Made by a program: the position numbers and the translations under genes. Under the pieces are notes generated by a model. The model was not told the DNA's origin. It searched no databases and saw nothing but the letters and a program-made list of their open reading frames with translations. A stretch of DNA of 64,000 bases from Anas platyrhynchos (lineage: Eukaryota > Chordata > Aves > Anseriformes > Anatidae), in contig NC_092617.1 of the NCBI RefSeq assembly GCF_047663525.1, forward strand, positions 2,484,501 to 2,548,500. The letters run 5' to 3'. Positions 21,431 through 32,754 of the stretch are shown in pieces; the first letter of the stretch is position 1; every line of letters begins with the position of its first letter.

Positions 21431-22260
21431 GGTTGTTGTCTCTGTCACTGAGGCCTATGAGGAGACAGCTCATTGCTAAAGTACCAGGGCCTCCTTATTC
21501 CCCTGAAGAACCAGGCAGGGGTCATACCATTCTCCTGCACATCCCCATCTCCTACTGCCCCAGGAAGAGCCTGGAGCAAGGTGGAAAGGGAAAGGTTCTC
21601 CCTTCCCAGGGGCTGGAGGTCAAGGCCTGGCCCTTGTGCTTGGTGACACACATCCAGTTTTCCTACACATCAGTGTCACCTTCACACTGTCTTTGTCTCC
21701 TTGTCCTCACTGCCTCCAATGTTCTGCTCTAATGAGCTCCAAGGAAGACTGTGTCAGTGCTCGCCCTCAGGGGGATACTACAGGAAACTTGCCTCTGACT
21801 TGGACTTCTGGAGAGATGTCTTCAATTGTCTCTGAGTGCCTGAGGTTTCTGGGCTCATCAGGAAAGCCCCCTGAGGGGTGATTCCGATGCCTTGGGCTGG
21901 GCCTCTAGTGCTGAGCTGGGCTGGACTCCTGGGACAGAGAGAGCTCATGGCAAGAGGGCCCTGGTGCAGAGAGACAACTCTGCCCAGGAGCAGCTCCTCT
22001 GCACAGCGCAACAGGGCTGGAGGCTCTGACCACAGGTGGCACAGAGAGAGGAGAGAAGGAGAGAGGGCTTGGAGCCAGTTGGGAGTGGGAGGATGCTGAG
22101 AGCTGCCTGCAGGAGAAATCTGCACAGCCCTTGACAAGGTAAGGGTCTGGCTGCAGGGCCATGCAGCTGCAGGTCCTGGAAGGGTCTCCTGCTGGGTCTT
22201 GTTTCTGGGAGGGCAGTGGGCAATGCAGTAGGCTTTTAGAGTCCTGCTGGATTGCACTGC
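21431..22260. repeat. Pre-OR non-coding module (copy 2 of 4)
   Basis: It contains the 0.35-kb recurring element at 21430-21735 and the purine-rich core at 22045-22070 (GAGAGAGGAGAGAAGGAGAG). It matches 7421-8160, sharing long stretches such as 'CTTGTGCTTGGTGACACACA'. It precedes the OR at 23114, as the 7.4-kb copy precedes the OR pseudogene at 9615. Confidence 0.7.
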
Positions 22261-23113
22261 GAGGTGAGGAAGTCTGGCAGAAGCCCCTTGGAGTGCCCTA
22301 AGCCAGCTGCCCCTGGACAGCCATGAGCAGATTGGCCAAGCCTCCTCCAGACATTGCAGGGGTGCAGCTGGGATGCTGGAACACCCCAGCCTGTGGATAT
22401 CCAGCTCTTTTCATGGGGCATCCTCCTGGTCTTCAGGCTGCTCTCCAGCAGGATGCAGCTCTCTAGCGGCATCATTGTGTTATCCAGGTGCCCCAAGAAC
22501 ATGACACCTACGTGCTAAGGCCCTGTCTGTGCTGCTGGATGGCTGTCTGTGAGCAGCATAGTGTGAAGTGAAGCAGGAAGAGCCGAGGTCCTGCTCAGAA
22601 CCCCAGAGAAAAGCTGAGTTTTCTATCCAGCTGCACTTGGACTTGGGGTTCTCTGCCCTCAGCTTTCTCCAGTTTCTTCTCAGGGAAAAAACGGAGTGGG
22701 ATGGTCCTGCATCTCAAAGACGGGAGATACAGGGCAGCTTAGAACAAGAGTAGTGGGTAATGGCTTCTTGAACTCTGGACACAGATGAGTTGTTTCCAAC
22801 AACACTGCAAATCTCATTGACCTGAGAAGTGGACTGAATTTGAATTTCCCACATGTTCCTGCTTCCTTCCTGCTGCACAGCAGGAAGGACTCATCTACAG
22901 CCCACGGCAGCCTGTGCTCCCAGTGCCACTCTCAACCAGCACCAGCCAGAGCCCAAGCAAGAGAGCTGCAGAGACATTCTCCTGCAAAGAGAGAGGCACA
23001 GGTGGAGTGGTGCTTTAAGGCTAGTAGTAGGTTTTCCTCTGCTTTGTTGTAAATTGTTGTAAATTTGTTCTGCCTTCTCCTCTTCAGCAGACAACTGTGT
23101 CCAGAGCCAGCAA
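22261..23113. other. Upstream region of OR gene
   Basis: No gene is recognised. The last 30 bases contain a pyrimidine tract and two adjacent AG acceptors (CTTCAGCAG, 23083-23091) before the ATG at 23114, again suggesting a spliced non-coding leader. Bases 22260-22900 show no repeat I can name. Confidence 0.4.
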
Positions 23114-24028
23114 ATGCCCAACAGCAGCTCTGTGAGTGAGTTCCTCCTGCTGCCATTTGCAGACACGCGCGAGCTGCAGCTCCTGCACTTCGCGCTCTTC
23201 CTGGGCATCTACCTGGCTGCCCTCCTGGGCAACGGCCTCATCCTCAGCGCCGTAGCCTGCGACCACCGCCTCCACACCCCCATGTACTTCTTCCTCCTCA
23301 ACCTCGCCCTCTTCGACCTGGGCTGCATCTCCACCACTCTGCCCAAAGCCATGGCCAATGCCCTCTGTGACACCAGGGCCATCTCCTATCAAGGATGTAC
23401 TGCCCAACTCTTTCTCTTTGCTTTCTTGGTTGGAGCAGAGTTTTCCCTTCTCACCATCATGGCCTACGACCGCTACGTTGCCATCTGCAAGCCCCTGCAC
23501 TACGGGAGCCTCCTGGGCAGCAGAGCTTGTGCCCAGATGGCAGCAGCTGCCTGGGGCAGTGGCTTTCTCAATGCTGCCCTGCACACGGCCAACACATTTT
23601 CCCTTCCCCTCTGCCAAGGCAATGCTGTGGACCAGTTCTTCTGTGAAGTCCCTCAGATCCTCAAGCTCTCCTGCTCAGATGCCTACGTCAGGGAAGTTTG
23701 GGCACTTGTGTTTAGTTTTTCTTTGGGGTTTGGTTGTTTTGTTTTCATTGCTCTTTCCTATGTGCAGGTCTTCAGGGCAGTGCTGAGGATGCCCTCTGAG
23801 CAGAGATGGCACAAAGCCTTTTCCACGTGCCTTCCTCACCTTGCTGTGGTCTCCCTGTTTGTCAGCACTGCTGTGTTTGCCTACTTGAAGCCCAACTCAA
23901 TCTCTTCCCCATCCCTGGACATGGTGGTGTCATTTCTGTACTCGGTGGTGCCTCCAGCAGTGAACCCCATCATCTACAGCATGAGGAACCAGGAGCTCAA
24001 GGAAACCTTGAGGAAACCCTGGGTATAG
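23114..24028 (+). CDS. Olfactory receptor, OR14-like, intact (MPN type)
   Basis: 304 residues. ATG at 23114 follows the splice acceptor. Landmarks: N-glycosylation sequon at Asn3; GN at 39-40; HTPMYFFLLN at 54-63; Cys95; MAYDRYVAIC at 116-125; 'FFCEVPQILKLSCS' in extracellular loop 2; KAFSTCLPHL at 234-243; NPIIYSMRN at 284-292. Intracellular loop 3 reads 'PSEQRWHKAFS' where the relatives have EQGRH. The C-terminal tail is short ('LRKPWV'). Most of the second exon half is nearly identical at the DNA level to the 9615 and 57054 copies, while TM3 (about 23400-23455) and TM5 (about 23690-23745) are quite different. Role as for other ORs: odorant detection through a G protein at the ciliary membrane; the ligand is unknown. 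Confidence 0.95.
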   Translation: MPNSSSVSEFLLLPFADTRELQLLHFALFLGIYLAALLGNGLILSAVACDHRLHTPMYFFLLNLALFDLGCISTTLPKAMANALCDTRAISYQGCTAQLFLFAFLVGAEFSLLTIMAYDRYVAICKPLHYGSLLGSRACAQMAAAAWGSGFLNAALHTANTFSLPLCQGNAVDQFFCEVPQILKLSCSDAYVREVWALVFSFSLGFGCFVFIALSYVQVFRAVLRMPSEQRWHKAFSTCLPHLAVVSLFVSTAVFAYLKPNSISSPSLDMVVSFLYSVVPPAVNPIIYSMRNQELKETLRKPWV

Positions 24029-24450
24029 GCCTCTTTATCATTTGTAATGGGACCACAATCCTAACAAGAGTCTTAAAAAAATAAATAAAAAAATAAATAA
24101 ATCTATTAAGATAATCTTTTGTATTATTTTCCTTTTATACTGTCTTCTGAAGTTATTTCTGAACATTCTGAATTCTCTTAGTTTCCTACCAGTTAATTAT
24201 TATAATTATATATGTATATTTATCCAAAAATCTTACTACTCTCAATAAAGACTCCAGCAGGAATTTGCTGGTCTCAGCAGCCCCAGCACACAGGAGGGGC
24301 TCAGGGCCAAGAGCCCAGCTGCCACATGGAGGAGCAGCCCCTGTGACCTTCGGGGCTGCACCTCACTGCCCGCTGGGTTCTGCCTCTGTTCTGCCATCAG
24401 GTCGAGGCTGCTGCTTCCCTGGAGCCATGGCCAAAAGCTGGTGTCAGAAA
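24029..24450 (+). repeat. 3' flank of OR with poly(A) signals
   Basis: Overlapping AATAAA words occur at 24080-24100 in an (AAAT)-like run, and one AATAAA at 24244-24249. Bases 24260-24440 match 10820-10990 and 59695-59860, the shared 3' flank of MPN-type ORs (AGCCCAGCTGCCACATG). Confidence 0.55.
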
Positions 24451-25244
24451 TACACCCAAGGAGATTCTCCCTGGACAGCCCTCTTGCTTTTCTGGGCTTC
24501 AGGATGGATCAAAGTCCCATAGTGATCACAGGAGGACAAAGGGCTGGACTGGGATCTGACTTCTTGGAAGCACATGGCCCAGCAAACAATAATAACTGGG
24601 CTTGACTGGCCTGGGCATTTCCTGCAGTTGCTGGGTCTGATGGCAAATGGCATCGTGGGGAGGACTCTAGAGCTGCTCTGTGGCTGGGCCAGGCCTCTTG
24701 TGCTGGCCTGGGGAGCGGGGTTGGCCCTGTGGGGCACAGGCACTGTGCTGGGGATCTCCCAGGGAAGAGAGCAGGGCTCCTGCAGCTTCACGGACCTCTA
24801 TTTCCCAAGCCGTGGCTGGCCCCAGTGTGGGGGCGGCTGGGGAGGCCCAGAGCCACCTTTGTCCCAGCAGCTGCGGTGCCTTGCGAGGGGCTGGGGCTGT
24901 GGTGGCCGTGCCCAGAGCCCTGCAGCAGCCTGTGGTGGGCACTGCCCTGGGGCCAGCCCAGACTGGGCTGCTGGGCTTGGCTGGGCTGGGCTGGGCTGGG
25001 CAGTGCCTGGCAGAGGGCAACAGCAGCATCAGGGAGCGGTGGCAGCATGCAGGGGAGGGCTCCCAGCAGGGCTTGGTGCTGCAGAGTCAGGGCTGCATGA
25101 AGGGAGCCCAGAGCTGCAGGGGCAGGGGAGAGGAGGCCGCTCTGGGCCCTTGCTGGCCTAGGCAGAGCAGGAAGGGGGCCCAAGGCATTTGCACCCTCAC
25201 TGCAGCCTGACAGGAGCTGCAAGAAACCTCAGGAAGTGCCCAGG
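24451..25244. other. GC-rich non-coding DNA with GGCTGGGCTG repeat
   Basis: Frames of 100-195 codons are open in several phases on both strands, the mark of high GC and not of a gene; none resembles a known family. Bases 24963-25000 hold a short GGGCTGGGCT tandem run. Bases 24830-25130 resemble the GC-rich upstream module at 14900-15200. Confidence 0.5.
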
Positions 25245-25815
25245 GCCAGGCTATGCCCCATGGCCACGAGCCCTGCCTGCTCTCCTCCTGCCACGGTGTG
25301 TGTGCTGGCTGCAGCAGAGGGGACCCCCAGACAGCCCCTGCATGGGGCTCGGCTCTGCCACCTGCCTGGCCCCGGCCCTCTCCAGCGCCCTCCTTCCTGC
25401 TCTCTGATGCACGCCAGGACCTCCAAGCACATCTGCTGAGGGCCAGTGCGGTTGCTGCAGGGGCAGGGAGCTCAGCATGGCCCTCGCAGCCCCCTGCCCT
25501 GGGCCTGCCTCTGCCCTTGGGCTCAGCCCCAGCCTTGGCTCTGCTGGCAGGAGCGCTCTTGCCATGCGCTTCCTGGCCTCCCCTCGCCTGCGCACAGCTG
25601 CTGCCCACTCCGCCTGCTGCCACAAACGTGTCCTCACCAGCAGCACCACCCCTTGGGCTGGTTCTCCTGGCCTCCCCCACCCCACTGCCTTGACTCCTTG
25701 TCTCTGCTGGGCCCCACCTTCCCCACCCAAATGTGTCCCTTGGCTGTCAGCTCCATTCCCCTGCCCTATGGAATTCCTGTGCTATGGCAGCAGGTTTTTC
25801 CATTGGGCCATCTAC
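25245..25815. repeat. Paralogue of LTR site, without the LTR
   Basis: It aligns with the two halves that flank the 680-bp LTR in arm C (44925-45228 and 45913-46100) and continues uninterrupted across CCCT at 25581-25584. It is thus the empty-site copy. Non-coding. Confidence 0.7.
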
Positions 25816-26385
25816 CAGACACTGTAATGAATAATATGAGCAGGACTTGTGGGGTCCTGCTTACAGACAGGTCGGGTTTACTGGACTGGGTATATTTAAT
25901 GGCCCAGCACATCACACCCACAAATGTATCAGGCTCTACTGCACACCTCTGCACAGAGTACCCTAATGCCATCAAGCTAGAAAGAGGCAGAACTCACCTG
26001 TATTTCTGGAGTGAAAGGGGGATCCCAATACATAACTGTACTGGAGGGTGAGGTGAGTCTAACAGGGAAGGAATGGCCAAAGCACCCCATTGGGTCTGGC
26101 CCAGAGGCTATGTGCATCCTCGGCATAGACTGCTTCAGGAGAGGGAATTCAGAGTTCCAAGAGGGCACCACCAGTGGAGCTTTGGCAGAGCTGCCTTGGA
26201 GACAAAGGACATGAAACAGTTGTCTACCTTGCTTGGCCTTCCATAGAATCCTTCTGTTGTGGTTTTGCTGAGGGCTGAAGAACAGCAGGTGCCAATGGCT
26301 ACCATGGTGGCGCACCTGAGGCGGCGTCGCACTAACCAAGACTCCCTGATTGCCATCCATGAGCTGGGTCATTGACTGGAGAGCC
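25816..26385 (+). mobile_element. ERV protease/RT remnant, degenerate
   Basis: Readings in changing frames include 'EVSLTGKEWPKHPIG' and 'MCILGIDCFRR' (26050-26150), the C-terminal half of a retroviral aspartic protease, and then the start of reverse transcriptase ('NQDSLIAIHELGH', about 26325-26365). The same segments occur at 54240-54560. Stops and shifts are frequent, and the Asp-Thr-Gly active site is not preserved. It passes directly into the duplicated module at 26.34 kb. Non-functional. Confidence 0.75.
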
Positions 26386-28030
26386 AAGGTGTAGCTGTAG
26401 AGCTTGGGAGCGTGGTTTAGTGATGGACTTGTCAGCACTAAGGTAAAGTTGCCTGACCTGGGTTACACGGCCCAGAGTAGTGTCAGGCACAATGCAATTC
26501 GTTTTGCCTTCTGCATCTATAGCACAGCAAGTAGGACTTTGCCCTACTCCATTGACGGGCAGGTCTTTTCACTTTACTCAACTGAGGATTCTGTGTCTGG
26601 AAGGGGACAATTTCCCCAATGAGGCCAGGCTCATGGGTACATCTACAGCCAATAAAGACATATTTATTTTTCACTCTGAGTTTTCCACAGACGATCCAAG
26701 AGAGTCCATGGATGTCCAGTTGTCTAGAAAGATTCAGGCTGAATTTCTCAGTATCCTATGGTCATTTCAATCTTTTTTATTTTGTTATTTTATTTTATTT
26801 TATTTTATTTTATTTTATTTTATTTTATTTTATTTTATTTTAATTTATTTTATTTTATTTTATTTTATTTTATTTTATTTTATTTTATTTTATTTTATTT
26901 TATTTTATTCTAATTTTCTGAACACACCCCTGACTTACCTTAGAAAGGGTTTCATGTGCTGGGATGGGTTGCAGTTACAGGGACAAAGACTAATGTTGGC
27001 AGGGGAGGTGTCAGACCAGCACACTCTGCTCTTCCTCCCGATGAAGGTGTCTAAAGAAGTCACCCTGGATGAATAGCAATAGGATAATGATGTTCAAAAC
27101 AGAAATGCAGCAAAATTCAGCCTTTGAAACAAGAAAATCTATTTCTTGGTTGCTCTTTGAAATCTTCTCCCTTAATTACACCTTGCAAGCTCTGCGATTA
27201 GCTGCACAAGGCGTGAAGTTGTGAAGAAAACTATGCAAGAGATGTTAGGAGTTTCTGCATTTTAATGAGTTCCATGGTGTATTTTGATGCTCAGTCTATG
27301 AAGCTCAGGTACTGAGAGGTGAATGATGCAACTGCTAGAGAAAGTAAAGTCAGAAGAAAAAGTTGAAGTGACTTGGAGTATTAATGGGCCCCACTGAGGG
27401 CTGTTACTAACAAAGACCCCCCAGGGACTTGTTAGGGCAGCTAATTGGAGGCCATGGTTACAGACAGGCAAAGCACTGTGCTGAGAAAAATTTTGGTTTG
27501 TTTTAGTGAAGAAGAAGAGCAAATGCCTGACCCCTAGAACTGTGAGAGGAGATCCTGAACCCCCACGTCTGGCTAAAGGCTTTTCCTGGGGTCTGTGGGC
27601 TGTGATGGGCAGTGTGATGCCATGAGAACAACACTGGTGTGACACCTCCGTGGTGCTGCACAGGGTTGCAAGGAATTGATGAGGCCTCATCACAATGAAT
27701 AAAATATATTTCCTCATAAGCTCTAGCCAAGAGGACAGAAATTTCAGGGCTGTTGGGCCTGCCATTTCTACCAGGACCCTCTGTCTTCCCCGCTGCAGGC
27801 TTTCCTATCATGTGTCACAGTCTGACATATTTTCTTTAAGTCTGCAGACACCCATCTCAGTTCACCATCTTGCTTTCATGCCTTGCTTTCACTGATGTCT
27901 TGTCAGCCCTCACCAGATGTTCCTTGAAACACAAAGCGACGGTCTAATCAGTGGGTGACCTCTGGCACCACAGCAATATACTTTGAGGGACATTTCTTCC
28001 TCCTTGTGGCCAATGCTTAACTTCCAAGGT
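26340..28030. repeat. Duplicated module (copy 2 of 3) incl. ATTTT tract
   Basis: It matches 3730-5330 in direct and 63990-62690 in inverted orientation. Its 0.35-kb element copy lies at 27385-27640 (-). This is the outer end of a long inverted repeat with 55.3-64.0 kb. No gene. Confidence 0.75.
26773..26910 (+). repeat. (ATTTT)n microsatellite, interrupted
   Basis: About 27 units with interruptions (TTTTGTTATTTT near the start, TTAATTTATTT in the middle). Longest of the three orthologous-position tracts. Confidence 0.97.
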
Positions 28031-29590
28031 GCACTGTGTGGAAGTTTTTTCTTCTGCTCTTTCCTACTGCCAAAGAAAGCTCCATCAAGGTGGAACCCTC
28101 TTACCTCTACAACATCCTTAATTTTGGCTGGCCAAGCCCCTATTCCCTCTTCTCAGTCTCACATTTCTCCTGGCCAGGCTTCTCCTGATTTCCCCATATC
28201 AGTTATCTTTTTAGGGACATGTTTATGATGCCTTTAATGATCTTAGACTATCTGTCAGTGCTCTTTTGCCTACTCTATTCCTGAGAAAAGCGCCACTTAA
28301 GACACGATGGAAAAGGACACAAAAGTCCATCAGAGCACCCTGCACAATGTGCCCAGCAGCTCTGCAGTTCCACAAAAGTAAGATTCCTGCCTACAAGTTT
28401 TCTTTCCAGAATGGCTCCTATGGCTCCAGGGTAACTTTTCCCAGGCACTCACTTCCCCAGGCCACACCACTCTTGCCCGCAGGCCCCATGTGTCTCTCCA
28501 ACCCTCCCCTCTTCCCCTGCACTAGTGGCACCTCAGTGCAGCAGGTTGGTGCATCTCCAGGCTCAGGGGTGTTTCCTGAGGGCCTGCCCCGTGTGGGGAG
28601 GAAGAGAGCAAGGTCATCTCCTGGGGCATGGCTGAGTACAGCGCAGCCATCCCGCACCGTGGGCAGGCCCCTGCTCCCAGGCTGAGGCACACATGCAGGG
28701 TGGATATTTCTCCATCAACGCAGCTTCATGCAGGGACCTTCAACCTTGTCCCCCATTCGGGACTCACCACTTCCTTCTCGTCAACCCACAGACATAGATT
28801 GCTTTCCATCTGGGGACTCAGGCAGGACTTTAAGGATCTGCTAAAGCCCTGAGTGTCCTTGTTTCTCACAGCCTTCTCACAAGTCTTTCTCCTGGCCCTC
28901 CCCACTGCCCAGCACTGCCTCTCAGGTGGCACTCAGTGACCCTTCAGAAGGGCCTTTGGGCTTCCTCAGTTGTCCTGGTGCTTATTACCTCTTTCCTGGC
29001 TCTTTCCAGAGCTTCTCATCCATTGTGGGGACAAAGACTGGCTGGGACGGCATTTCTCTCTGCAGATCAGGCCGTGTGGTGCTGTGTTTTTGATATGTGA
29101 CCAGAGCAGTGTTGGTCACCCGTGGTTCTGACCGCTGTTCCTGAGCAGTGCTTGCACAGCATCAAGGCCTTCTCTGCTTCTCACTATGCTCAGGAGTCAG
29201 TTGGTTGCAGGTGGGCAAGAGGCTGGGAGGAAAACCTGCAGTGATAGATGACCCAGCCTGAGCAGTCTGAGCTGCCCATGTACTCCTCAGATTCACCTTG
29301 TTTGTTACCTGAAACGACCTTGCACAGCCATTTTATGAGGTTCTAATCACTACCCACTGAGCACCTTGTCCCTGGAGATCCTCTGACATCTCTTGGAAGC
29401 TCCATATTCCTCTCCAGGCCGGCATCAGCCATCAGCCCCACTGCAGAGGGTGCAGTCTCATGCTGATGAGTCCAAGACCAGTTGTCATCTGTTTGGACAA
29501 GTGCCCCCATAAAGGGAGCTCTTAGTCCTGCCCTTGTTTCCCCACAAACCACCCTGGGACTTTCATCCTGTGTCCTTCACTCCCTGAAGA
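28031..29590. repeat. Duplicon piece, inverted match at 60.2-61.6 kb
   Basis: Bases 28090-28450 match 61560-61290 inverted and 150-480 direct. Bases 28450-28960 match 61280-60780 inverted. Bases 29060-29590 match 60690-60100 inverted. A frame at 28266-28685 has a partner at 61436-60912 (-) but the C-terminal halves diverge after an indel, so I do not call a gene. Confidence 0.7.
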
Positions 29591-30135
29591 TCCCCAGAAA
29601 ACAGAAGAGCAGGGAGCAACCCCTTGGCTCTATTCCCGATAGCACATTTGGAAGAGGTGTCCAGGCTTCTGGGTTTGCCCTGAGCAAGACCCTTTTATTA
29701 CTGTGGTGCTAGCAGGGATGCAGATGTGACCCAGGGCTGCACAGTGCCTGCTGCTGCCTGCAGGGACAGGGATGCCACTGCAGAGACAACAGGACTGTCA
29801 CCAAGGTACACGAGATCTGATGGCTTATACATATAAAAGAGCACAGGATATAAATGTGGAGACCAAAAGAGAGCAGTAGTGAAAAGGCCACGTCCTGCTG
29901 CTGGCCATGGCCATGGCTCCAGGGAAGCAGCAGCCCCGACCTGAAGGCAGCAGAGAGGCAGAGCCCAGCAGGCAGTGAGGGGCAGCCCTGAAAGCCACCG
30001 GGGCTGCTCCTGCATGTGGCAGCTGGGCTCTTGGCCCTGAGCCCCTCCTGCGTGCTGGGGCTGCTCCCCCAGCTCCAGAGTAGATGGGAAGAGAGGGATA
30101 CTGAGACCATTGAATTTATGCTGTCTTCTTTATTG
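29591..30135 (-). repeat. 3' flank of truncated OR (minus strand)
   Basis: It matches 10745-11200 and 59620-60060 in inverted orientation. A TTTATT (AATAAA on the minus strand) at 30129-30134 is the conserved poly(A) signal of the MPN-type ORs. Confidence 0.7.
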
Positions 30136-30379
30136 TCTATACCTACAAAGGAAGCCTAGTTCAATAGGTTGAATGGAAGATGTAGTCAAAGTAAAAAAAA
30201 TTACTTAATAAATTAAAACAATATCAGAAGTTATGAAAATAATAAAAACAAAAAATGGTATGAAAAACCCTCATGTCACTTTCTCAAATTGAATGGTAGC
30301 ATTTAGAGGATTATTATTATTATTACAATATGATAATAATACTAAGTATAAAAATGGTATGATAAAAATCACAATAATG
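30136..30379. other. AT-rich spacer
   Basis: AT-rich, with an ATTATTATT run at 30311-30325. Nothing else seen. Confidence 0.5.
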
Positions 30380-30856
30380 TTAACAACACTGATGCTTAAG
30401 AAGCACATATAGAAACAATTTCCTCACTGCAACTTTGAGCTGCTGGTTCCTCATGCTGTAGATGAGGGGGTTCACTGCTGGAGGCAACACTGAGTACAGA
30501 AATGACACCACCAGGTCCAGGAATGGGAAGGAGATGGAGGGGGACTTCAGGTAGGAACACATGCCAGTGCATACCATCAGGGAGACCACGGCCAGGTGAG
30601 GGAGGCACGTGGAAAAGGCTTTGTGCCGGCCCTGCTCAGAGGGCATCCTCAGCACAGCCCTGAAGATCTGCACATAGGACAAGTACATGGGGGTGTGGAG
30701 GCAGTGGTCGCAGGCTACGGCGCTGAGGATGAGGCCGTTGCCCAGGAGGGCAGCCAGGTAGATGCCCAGGAAGAGCGCGAAGTGCAGGAGCTGCAGCTCG
30801 CGCGTGTCTGCGAATGCCAGCAGGAGGAACTCGCTCACAGAGCTGCTGTTGGGCAT
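30380..30856 (-). pseudogene. OR14-like receptor with in-frame deletion of TM2-TM5
   Basis: The ATG (30856-30854) and MPN-type start, N-glycosylation site and TM1 are normal up to Tyr58 of 'HTPMY'. The next residue corresponds to about position 214 of an intact OR ('LSYVQIFRAVLRM'), and the rest (KAFSTCLPHL, TM6, 'NPLIYSMRN', a full tail) is normal. About 155 residues (465 bp) are missing at a junction near 30680/30681, with about one base of shared sequence at the breakpoints. The frame stays open for 158 codons. Lacking the ligand pocket and the DRY motif, it should be non-functional as a receptor. A splice acceptor-like CTTGAGCAG stands before the ATG. The inverted partner is the intact OR at 57054-57986. 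Confidence 0.9.
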
Positions 30857-30869
30857 TTGGTAGTTCTGG

Positions 30870-31394
30870 CCATGGGTTACTGCTCAAGGAAGAAAAAATC
30901 TTTAATAAATAAGAAGACATACCTGAGATAAACTTCTTCCATTTCTCGCTTAACTGCCCTGAAAACTCTTTCAGTCAGTCTTTTAGCAGGGCCCTTTCAT
31001 GTGGTCTACTTCATGCTGCCTTAGGGTGTCCCTGGGAGCAGGTGACCCTGATCTGAGTAAGAAAGGAGTCAGTCCTGCCCCACAACCAGAGGTAAAGAGG
31101 AAGATGGGGTACTCTCAGATTCAATAGAGAGTATAATTTATGATTATAAAGAGCTTTTCAATATTGTTGCTCCCAGTTTACCCAACTGCAGAACAGAGCT
31201 GTGGGAATTTATTTTTGCCTTTTGTACCGATCTGCTCACCCTGCTCTGTTTTCTAAGGCATTTCAAGTGAAAACCTGTCGATCCTCAGACAAAAGAGGAT
31301 GGTTCCTTTGGTGCTGAGTTTCATTTAGAGACGACAGCCACGGTTAAGCTCATTTGGCCTGTGCTGGCATTTCCTGAGCTACAGAACTATTGGA
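30870..31394. other. Upstream region of truncated OR; no gene
   Basis: Partly matches the 56.7-57.0 kb upstream region in inverted orientation (short phrases only). No coding sequence or named repeat is seen. Confidence 0.4.
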
Positions 31395-31608
31395 CTCATA
31401 GGTTCATAGAGACATGGAGTCATAGAATATCCCAGCTTGGAAGGGGCCCACAAGGATATTCAAATCCCACCCCTGAATCTGTACGTGAAAACCCCCAAAT
31501 TGGTCTATGTATCTGAGGGGGTTGCCCAAATATTTCTTAAATTCTGGCAGCCTCAGTGTTGTGACCACTTCCCTGTGGTGCCTGTTCCAGTACCTAAGAA
31601 ACCACGAC
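31395..31608 (-). mobile_element. CR1 LINE 3' fragment, older
   Basis: Starts with GTCATAGAATATCCCAGC and CTTGGAAGGGGCCCAC, the 3' UTR of an older CR1 subfamily, and reads 'FLRYWNRHHREVV' on the minus strand. Only about 210 bases are present. Confidence 0.85.
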
Positions 31609-32754
31609 ACTGCTGAGGGCAGAGGAATCCAGGCACAAAGTGCAGATCTCCAGAACTCTCACCCTGTCCCCGTACTCCCCTTCCCCCAAGCACACCAAGG
31701 GCTCACCCCACGGGCATGTGAAACCCCCATCCCCAGCCAGCCTGCGAACAAGACCAGCAGCAGCACGGCCAGCTGGAGAAGCCAGGAGGAATGCCAGCGT
31801 GCTGCTGCCAGGGGAGGCAAGGCCAGGGAGGGACAGACGGACACTCAGCAGACCCTCCTGTGCTGCAGCTCTGCCTGCAGAGGACTCAGCTCCTTATCAT
31901 TGCAAATGCTGTTTGCTCTGCTTTAGCCTGCAGACACCTCCCAAAGACAGGGGGTATCAGAGCTTTTGTAGCTCCTAAAGATAAGCTAGGATAAAACCTG
32001 AGAGGACCACATTATGATGATGCTGGTGCAGTCCATGAGATGATGTTTGGGAAGGTACTTTACAAATTTGATCACCGAGTTACTGATTTCTCAATGCAAT
32101 GCTCCAGCAGTCTCAGTCTCCTGTACAATCCTGAAAATGAAACCTGCCTCCTGTCCACTGCAGCAGTCTGCAAGCACAGACTGCAGAAAAAGTCTTCCCC
32201 TTCACATATGCCAAGCCTCGATCTTCCTCCTGAATTGCCCCTCATAATGCCATTATCTAAAGCACTGCAGAAACAGAGAGACCCATCCTGACAGATGCTA
32301 TCAGCCATTGGATGTGCCAGCTGTACAAGACCCCTCTGGCAACCCCACCTGCAGTGCCCTGCTTCCAGAGCCTCACGGTGCCAAGAGCCTGCAGATGTGT
32401 CCTGCCACACGCTGCCCTCTGTTGTTGCGCTCCTCAGTGCCTCCAAGCCCTCTCTCCTTCTGTCCTCTCTGTGTGCCAGCTGCGGTCAGAGCCCCCAGCC
32501 CTGCTGCGCTGTGCAGAGGAGCTGCTCCTGGGCACAGCTGTCTCTCTGCAGCGCTTACCAGGAGCTCCCCTTGGGCCCAGGAGCCCGGCCCAGCTCAGCA
32601 GCACAGCACCCGACCATGGCATCACTTTCTCTGTGCCCTTGGGCTCCCTCGAGGTGTCCCCAAGGCCTCAGGACTGACAGCTCCTGAGAGCAGCAGGGTA
32701 TCTGCTGGGGTGTGGTGTTTGAAGCAGCCTGAAGTCATCACCAACTTCTTGAGA
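31609..32754 (-). repeat. Pre-OR modules, inverted copy (copy 3 of 4)
   Basis: Bases 31610-31900 match 56620-56310 inverted and carry the conserved hydrophobic frame (31844-31659 on the minus strand). Bases 32020-32750 match 56190-55430 inverted and 7750-8160 inverted. The direct junction with block B at 32754/32755 (before GAAAAGTCACAGGGGTGGGA) is a rearrangement breakpoint. Confidence 0.75.

Noticed and set aside
24574..25222. Overlapping long frames on both strands in GC-rich DNA (up to 195 codons)
   Set aside because: Open in several phases at once, low-complexity Gly/Ala/Trp content, no family resemblance. Explained by high GC.
28266..28685. 139-codon frame with a partner at 61436-60912 (-)
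   Set aside because: The common part is cut by indels that change the C-terminus. Also partly present as broken sequence at 310-480.
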